DNA from: Zelonia costaricensis
Taxonomy: Eukaryota > Euglenozoa > Kinetoplastea > Trypanosomatida > Trypanosomatidae
Length of the DNA stretch: 10,395 nucleotides
Reading direction: 5' to 3'
Assembly (NCBI GenBank): GCA_030849075.1
Contig: JASAOO010002821.1
Span: 1-10,395, forward strand
Positions 6,507 through 10,395 of this stretch are shown here, one piece after another (within the stretch, counting starts at the first letter, position 1; every line of letters starts with the position of its first letter). The position numbers were made by a program, and so were the translations under genes. Under the pieces are notes generated by a model that worked only from the letters and a program-made list of their open reading frames with translations, ran no database searches and was not told the DNA's origin.

Positions 6507-7481
6507 TCACCACTCCACGTAGCGCATGTTCTTCTGGAAGAGGATGGGCAGCAGCGAGCGGCCGTACACGTCGCGCAGGGTGAAGGCCATGCCGAGGTAC
6601 GTCGCCAGCGCGCCCACGATGATGCCCTCGTAGCCGGCGACGCGGGCGACAACGTCGCTGTCGGCGAAGTACCCAATGCTCTGCATCAAGAAGTTCAGCG
6701 GGACGAGGAAGAAGAGGGCCATGCACACGAACGGCGAGCGGAACGCGGAGGCGAAGAGGGTGCCAGCGAAGACGAACCACAGAAGGAAGAAGCCGCCCGT
6801 GTAGGAGTGGTCACCCATCGTCACGTACTCGTTATCGGGCCACAGGAAGAGCACCGCCGTGGCCATCCAGAAGGCGCCATACGTCGTCGAGATGGTGCAG
6901 CCCAGCGTGTTCATGTTGATCAGCTCAAAAAAGCCGCACAGGAACTGCGTCAGGCCGCCGAACATGATCACAAGCCCCATCGTTGCCATGTTGAGCTGGC
7001 AGATCCTCGCGTTGTGCACGTTGTACAGCAGCGTCGTCATCCCGAAGGCGAAGAAGCCGATCGGGGTCGGGGAACCAATGCGGGGGTTCTCCGGCGAGAT
7101 CGGCTTCGGTGCCGCTGCTGCCCCCGCCGTCGCCGCGCACGCACAGGAGCGGCAACGCACGTGACGGCGCTGAACCACCTCCATTTGCGAGTTGGAGCGG
7201 CCGCTGTTCGTGAACTCGTCCACCCCATCCGCGACCTCGTCCGCTTCGCGCTTGGCCGCCATCGCCGCGACCTCCTCGCAGTCCGCGCCGGCCTCCGCGG
7301 CCGAGTCCGAGTCGGAGTCGAAGTAGTAGACGACGACTTTGCGTGGGCCGCGGCGGGGGCGGGGGTGTGATGACGACTGCGGGTGGGGGGCTGCTGAGCT
7401 GCACCGCTGCGCCGCCGTCGATGTCGGCTCCCGCGCGTTCACCATCTCGGCCCCCGCGAAGACTTCCACCTTGTCGGACAT
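6507..7481 (-). CDS. GPR1/FUN34/YaaH (AceTr/SatP) family membrane transporter, 324 aa
   Basis: Paralogue of the gene at 2371-4107. The transporter domain covers residues 132-324, starting with the same NPRIGSP, with six hydrophobic segments near 138-159, 166-187, 199-216, 228-247, 251-273 and 281-302. Landmarks are FAFGMTTLLYNVHN (144-157), MFGGLTQ, TTYGAFWMATA, AGYEGI and YGRSLLP; Phe146 and Tyr201 match the SatP pore-lining residues. The family signature reads S-P-T-P-I-G, closer to N-P-A-P-L-G than its neighbour. By hand the two domains are about 57% identical, with one single-residue gap in the loop before helix 4, and both end in Glu-Trp. The N-terminal 131 residues are hydrophilic, with an acidic D-S-D-S-D-S stretch (55-60) that could be phosphorylated and a C-R-S-C-A-C cluster at 110-115. 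The ATG at 7481 follows directly on a strong splice acceptor; a later Met is residue 13. Role in acetate or monocarboxylate transport is inferred from the family. Confidence 0.93.
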   Translation of the reverse strand: MSDKVEVFAGAEMVNAREPTSTAAQRCSSAAPHPQSSSHPRPRRGPRKVVVYYFDSDSDSAAEAGADCEEVAAMAAKREADEVADGVDEFTNSGRSNSQMEVVQRRHVRCRSCACAATAGAAAAPKPISPENPRIGSPTPIGFFAFGMTTLLYNVHNARICQLNMATMGLVIMFGGLTQFLCGFFELINMNTLGCTISTTYGAFWMATAVLFLWPDNEYVTMGDHSYTGGFFLLWFVFAGTLFASAFRSPFVCMALFFLVPLNFLMQSIGYFADSDVVARVAGYEGIIVGALATYLGMAFTLRDVYGRSLLPILFQKNMRYVEW

Positions 7482-7487
7482 GCGGCG

Positions 7488-7536
7488 CTGAAAGGGGGGG
7501 GGAGGAGGTGGGAGGTGGGAGGAAAGGAAAAGAGAG
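7488..7536 (-). promoter_or_regulatory. Predicted polypyrimidine tract and spliced-leader acceptor directly before the 324-residue gene
   Basis: The minus strand carries nearly 45 nt of C and T (7536-7491), then CAG with AG at 7489-7488, then only CGCCGC before the ATG at 7481. It is the strongest acceptor in the window, and it leaves a leader of 6 nt plus the spliced leader. Confidence 0.6.
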
Positions 7537-7649
7537 TTGCTGTGGCGTTAGTCGCGTAGCGAAGCACAAGGTGCCACGCGGAGTCTGCTGCTGATGCGGA
7601 TGCTGACGTTTGCCTATTGCCCTTGTGTGTTGGTGTTGTGCGGCCGGTG

Positions 7650-7690
7650 CTGGATGAAGAAGAACGAAGAGAGAGAGAGCGAGAGATGAC
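7650..7690 (-). promoter_or_regulatory. Alternative spliced-leader acceptor of the 324-residue gene
   Basis: A CT-repeat pyrimidine tract (CTCTCTCTC and neighbours, about 7686-7655, coding strand) is followed by AG at 7651-7650. Use of this site would give a leader of about 168 nt with no upstream ATG. Both sites may be used. Confidence 0.35.
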
Positions 7691-7932
7691 GGAGGAGAAG
7701 CGGAGGGGGGTGAGGAGTGAGGGCACCGGAGAGGGCAAGATTGAAGCGCAAAGAGAAGACGGAAGCGTGTTAGTCGAGTTAGGCAGGGTCCGGTGTACAC
7801 ACGGGTGGATAACAACCGAAACAACAGCAGTAGCAAGCCAGGGAATTAAAACAGAGCAAGCGCTGACGCAGCGAAAGCAAAAAGCCGTTTTTATTTGTTT
7901 GTTAGTTTTTACAGTTTCTCGTGCGTGCGTGC

Positions 7933-7951
7933 GTGTGTGTGTGTGTGTGTG
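7933..7951. repeat. (GT)n microsatellite, 19 nt
   Basis: GT run preceded by GTGC tetranucleotides (GTGCGTGCGTGC) on the plus strand, about 450 nt upstream of the 324-residue gene; (AC)n in the transcript. Confidence 0.95.
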
Positions 7952-8606
7952 AAGGCTGCGCAGGACTCCTTGAACACCGAGACGGAGGGAAGCGCGGGCA
8001 GGCGGGCGGGACCGAGAAGAAAAGGCGACGGGAAACGAATGACAACCGTGGGGATCAGGAAGGTGCGCGACGGGGCTGAACGGGGACAAGGGACACGGAG
8101 CTACGCTGACGAGTGGCCGGTGGCAGGAGTGGGTACCTGTGTCGCGGGGTGAGTGAGACGGCGGAGTGGAGGGAGGCGCTGGATGCGCCGGAAGAGAAGG
8201 GCGAGCCAAGGGCGTGGGGCGGGAGCGGGAGGGAGAGTGGGTGGCGTCAAACACACGGGAGTTCGAAGAGGGCGAGTCGACGGAGGTGGGCTGGAGCAGC
8301 CTGCCGCAGAACCGCGTGTCGTTCCGGCGCCCCGCCAGTCACCATCGAAGTGCATGCGGTAGTCGATCTGCGCAGCGGGGAGAAGGCCACGAAACACACA
8401 CACGCACGCAGAGATGGGGAGGCGGGAAGTGGAGGGGAGACGCGGCGCACCGCCGTCGTACGCGGCGTCTGCGTCTGTGCGGCCTCATACCGGCGCTTCC
8501 CGGCCACCCTGGTGACGCACGCCGGTTGTGTTGACTGTCGCGTCCCGAGAAGTAAACGATTTTTTGTTTGGTGCCGCTGATGTTTGTTTGCTTTTCTGTT
8601 TTCTTC

Positions 8607-8878
8607 AGCGGATGGCCACATCGATCCCCCTCTCCCCACTTCCGCTTCGCCGCCACCCGGCGTCGCCACCACAACGGTGTGACAGTCTGGCATCGCAGGA
8701 GGCGGGGGAAAGAAGGAAAGAAGGAGGGGCGGAGGTGGAGGGGGGGGACGAGGTCCTGCACTACAAGTCGACGACGTTGTGTCTCGCACACACACACACA
8801 CACATATATATACATACACATACAAACGCATGTGGATGCAGAGACGCCAAGCGGCGGGACATCGTTGCTGTTTGTTGA
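8607..8878 (+). other. Plus-strand splice-acceptor look-alike followed by an 88-codon open frame
   Basis: On the plus strand a T-rich pyrimidine tract (8580-8606) ends in AG at 8607-8608, and three bases later an ATG at 8612 opens 88 codons to a TGA at 8878-8876. The arrangement mimics a trans-splice site plus start, but on the strand opposite to all the real genes. The predicted peptide begins MATSIPLSPLPLRR, becomes Glu/Gly-rich and then translates the CA microsatellite as HTHTHIYIHTHT. I consider a real protein unlikely. Confidence 0.12.
8787..8824. repeat. Compound (CA)n(TA)n microsatellite, 38 nt
   Basis: CA run at 8787-8804, then TATATATACATACACATACA on the plus strand. It is the only compound CA/TA tract in the window. 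Confidence 0.95.
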
Positions 8879-8925
8879 GTTTTGCTTTCTGTTCTTTCGC
8901 TTCGTTTTCGTCGTTATTCCCGAGA
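8868..8925. other. T-rich island (plus strand) in the third region
   Basis: Plus strand rich in TTTG, TTTC and TTCG motifs (GTTTGTTGAGTTTTGC and onwards), followed by C-rich sequence to about 9015. The three T-rich islands sit at about 610, 4870 and 8895, i.e. about 4.26 and 4.02 kb apart. Confidence 0.3.
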
Positions 8926-9068
8926 CCGATGGCCTGCCACCCCCGCGCCGCTCCCCTCCCCTCAAGTCTCTCACCCCGCCCCTGTCCCTCTGCGTCACTG
9001 CCCTTCTCCACGTCGCTCTTACCGAGTTGTGGAGGCGGATGCAAACGTTTGCGTGTGAAGACGCGAGA

Positions 9069-9108
9069 GGGCGGAAGAGGGAGGGGGAGGGTGAGGGTGG
9101 GGGGGGGG
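9069..9108 (+). repeat. G-rich, quadruplex-prone tract
   Basis: More than four runs of three or more G separated by one or two bases (GGGAGGGGGAGGGTGAGGG, then ten G). It satisfies the usual G-quadruplex pattern on the plus strand; C-rich on the transcribed sense strand. Confidence 0.7.
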
Positions 9109-9172
9109 AATGACGAGAAGAGAAGGACAGACCTGGAGGGAGAAGGAGGAAGGTGAACCGGGTAGGGGAGGC

Positions 9173-9185
9173 GGGGGGGGGGGGG
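9173..9185 (+). repeat. Homopolymer of 13 G
   Basis: Longest single-base run in the window, placed just before the inverted repeat at 9192. Such runs are prone to length change and sequencing error. Confidence 0.85.
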
Positions 9186-9191
9186 ACTGCC

Positions 9192-9228
9192 CACATCTAC
9201 ACGGACTATAGCGCGGCGTGTAGATGTG
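9192..9228. repeat. 11-bp perfect inverted repeat with 15-nt loop
   Basis: CACATCTACAC at 9192-9202 and its exact reverse complement GTGTAGATGTG at 9218-9228 flank the loop GGACTATAGCGCGGC. It would fold as a stable stem-loop in RNA of either strand. It lies beside the 13-G run and seven bases before the element at 9236. I know of no named RNA with this shape; function unknown. Confidence 0.8.
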
Positions 9229-9235
9229 TAGCAGC

Positions 9236-9274
9236 GTCAGCATCGCTGTCCGCAAACAGCACATGGGCCTGTCC
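9236..9274. repeat. Possible diverged copy of a short intergenic element (copy 3)
   Basis: Contains GTCAGCATCGC (9236), AAACAGCAC (9254) and CTGTCC (9269). It shares ordered blocks with 4955-4991 and with 917-945. All three copies are in the same orientation, one per intergenic region. Confidence 0.3.
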
Positions 9275-9352
9275 AGTCGCTTCTACGGGCTGGCACAAGT
9301 CTTGTGAAGTCACACAGAGAGTATGTGAGATGAGAGACGCAGGGGTGAGACT

Positions 9353-9424
9353 GGGAGGGAGGGAGGGGGGGGGGGCGCTTCTACATCGAATCGGGAGTGT
9401 GTGTGGGTGGAGGGGGGGGGGGAA
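9353..9424 (+). repeat. Two 11-G runs within G-rich sequence
   Basis: GGGAGGGAGGGAG followed by 11 G (9365-9375), a gap of ordinary sequence, then GTGGGTGGA and 11 G (9412-9422). The first cluster fits the G-quadruplex pattern. Confidence 0.7.
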
Positions 9425-9740
9425 GGCGCGCTCGCAAGCGTGCGGCAAGTAGACATGAATCTGGCGGGACAGAGGGACCGTCGAGGTAGTCGCACACTCA
9501 CACACCCCTCCACGCGCACACATACTTGTAAAACAGAACGAACCGCGGTAGCACCATCGAGACGTGGGGGACAAAAGGAAAAAGAAGAAACACACGTATG
9601 GGCGCCTTCATATACACACACAAGACAAGCTACGAACCGAAAACACCTGAGGGGGGGGAGGCTTGATGTGAGCAGACGCGAAAGGTGAGGGACGCGCACG
9701 CTGACACAAGTTCGAACCGTGAGGCCACGTGAGCACGCAA

Positions 9741-9766
9741 ACACACACACACACACACACACACAC
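9741..9766. repeat. (AC)n microsatellite, 26 nt
   Basis: Thirteen AC units on the plus strand, followed by TCATACACATACAC. Confidence 0.97.
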
Positions 9767-10057
9767 TCATACACATACACGCGGACGGCTCACTTAGTGC
9801 GAGCGCACACGCCCAGTCACAAAGGGCAAACAAAAAGGAAACACAAGATGAGTTACAGGCCACCCATCCGCAGCGGGACAAACAACAACAACAACGTGAC
9901 AAGGACGCCTCGATGCGTCACAGCGCACGCAGACACACGGAGTGGGCGCAAGAAAGAGACAAGAAGGAGTGAAGAGCTGAACAAGAATCAGCGAAAGAGC
10001 AAATCACATGTAGTTACATGACGCTGCATGGAGCAGCTTCCCACATCGCACACCCGG

Positions 10058-10074
10058 ACACACACACACACACA
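10058..10074. repeat. (AC)n microsatellite, 17 nt
   Basis: AC run followed directly by T and a run of 8 G (10076-10083). Confidence 0.93.
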
Positions 10075-10325
10075 TGGGGGGGGCCAAGCGTACAGATACA
10101 GTTCTCATCACTTATGAATACGAGACGACGACAACATCAGAGGTTGCCAATACAGGAGGAGGCTAAGAGAGAAACGAAAGAGGAGAAGTACAGCCGTACT
10201 CGCGCTGAGAGCGCGTGGGGTGGCGTGGGCAAGGGAGAGGGGGCGAGTAGCGCACGGAGAAAAACGACGAAGTGGTGTTTTGTGAGAAGAACGACGCGGG
10301 CTACGCGGCCGGTGAGTTTGGGCCA

Positions 10326-10390
10326 GGGGGGAGAGAGGGGAGGGGGGGAGGGGCCGGAGGCGGAGGGAAAGGGGTAGGGGGTGAGGAGGA
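10326..10390 (+). repeat. G-rich purine tract at the right edge
   Basis: Runs of 4-7 G separated by A or short purine spacers almost to the window end; polypyrimidine on the coding strand. It may continue beyond the window. Confidence 0.65.
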
Positions 10391-10395
10391 AACAC

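Larger units (their letters stand above)
7490..10395. other. Non-coding region, probably the 3' UTR of a further minus-strand gene beyond the right edge plus the leader of the 324-residue gene
   Basis: No convincing gene is visible over 2.9 kb on either strand; long open frames are Arg/Pro/Ser/Thr-His low complexity. Contents: acceptor signals at 7491-7690; an AT-rich patch at 7878-7918; (GT)n at 7933-7951; complex sequence at 8240-8580, with short mixed-composition frames on both strands that I cannot assign; pyrimidine-rich plus-strand stretches at 8555-8660 and 8868-9015; (CA)n(TA)n at 8787-8824; G-rich tracts at 9069-9108, 9173-9185, 9353-9375 and 9402-9424; a hairpin at 9192-9228; (AC)n at 9741-9766 and 10058-10074; and a purine-rich, G-run-rich end from about 10320. 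Confidence 0.65.

Noticed and set aside
7439..9196. Open frames of 270-315 codons on the minus strand upstream of the 324-residue gene
   Set aside because: Ser/Pro/Arg/Leu low complexity from polypyrimidine tracts and CA repeats; they overlap each other in different frames and one overlaps the real gene's start.
9705..9722. GGTTCGAAC on the minus strand, like a tRNA B box
   Set aside because: No A box at the right distance, no cloverleaf arms and no acceptor stem around it.
764..10074. Repeated spaced elements as a possible CRISPR array
   Set aside because: The repeats are simple dinucleotide runs at irregular distances, in a eukaryotic setting, with no regular repeat-spacer pattern.
1..10395. 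Strand-switch region or transcription start in the right-hand 2.9 kb gene-free stretch
   Set aside because: No plus-strand gene is visible, and a long 3' UTR of a further minus-strand gene explains the gap equally well; sequence beyond the edge would be needed.

Overview
The window looks like nuclear DNA of a kinetoplastid in the Leishmania/Leptomonas/Crithidia group. The evidence is long intron-less genes that all read on one strand (minus), GC-rich codon use, and long intergenic stretches full of (GT)n/(AC)n microsatellites and G- or purine-rich tracts. Seen on the coding strand these are polypyrimidine tracts, followed by AG and an ATG, as expected for spliced-leader trans-splicing of a polycistronic transcript. 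I infer the genus group from sequence style and gene family, not from a database match.

Layout, left to right. At 1-46 is the first 15 codons of a minus-strand gene that continues off the left edge. At 47-2370 is non-coding sequence (3' UTR of the next gene plus the leader of the edge gene). At 2371-4107 (minus) is a 578-residue protein: a long disordered N-terminal half followed by a six-helix GPR1/FUN34/YaaH (AceTr/SatP) acetate-transporter domain. At 4108-6506 is another repeat-rich intergenic stretch. At 6507-7481 (minus) is a 324-residue paralogue of the same family with a much shorter N-terminal region. At 7482-10395 nothing convincing codes for protein; it is probably the 3' UTR of a further minus-strand gene just beyond the right edge.

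The two full genes form a tandem pair about 57% identical over 194 aligned residues (hand count) but with unrelated-looking N-termini. Family knowledge suggests plasma-membrane or organellar uptake or efflux of acetate or other short monocarboxylates; which compartment and which substrate cannot be read from the sequence. Both genes would come from one polycistronic pre-mRNA in the order 7481 to 2371, then the edge gene. They would be separated by trans-splicing, and control would lie in leaders and 3' UTRs. Here the two leaders differ sharply: one seems to be only 6 nt long, the other carries a microsatellite and an out-of-frame upstream AUG.

No clear new system such as a CRISPR array, defence island or toxin locus is present. 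The observations most worth a second look are the repeated intergenic architecture with a roughly 4.1-4.3 kb period, an 11-bp hairpin at 9192-9228, the altered transporter signature, and a cysteine cluster kept in both paralogues.
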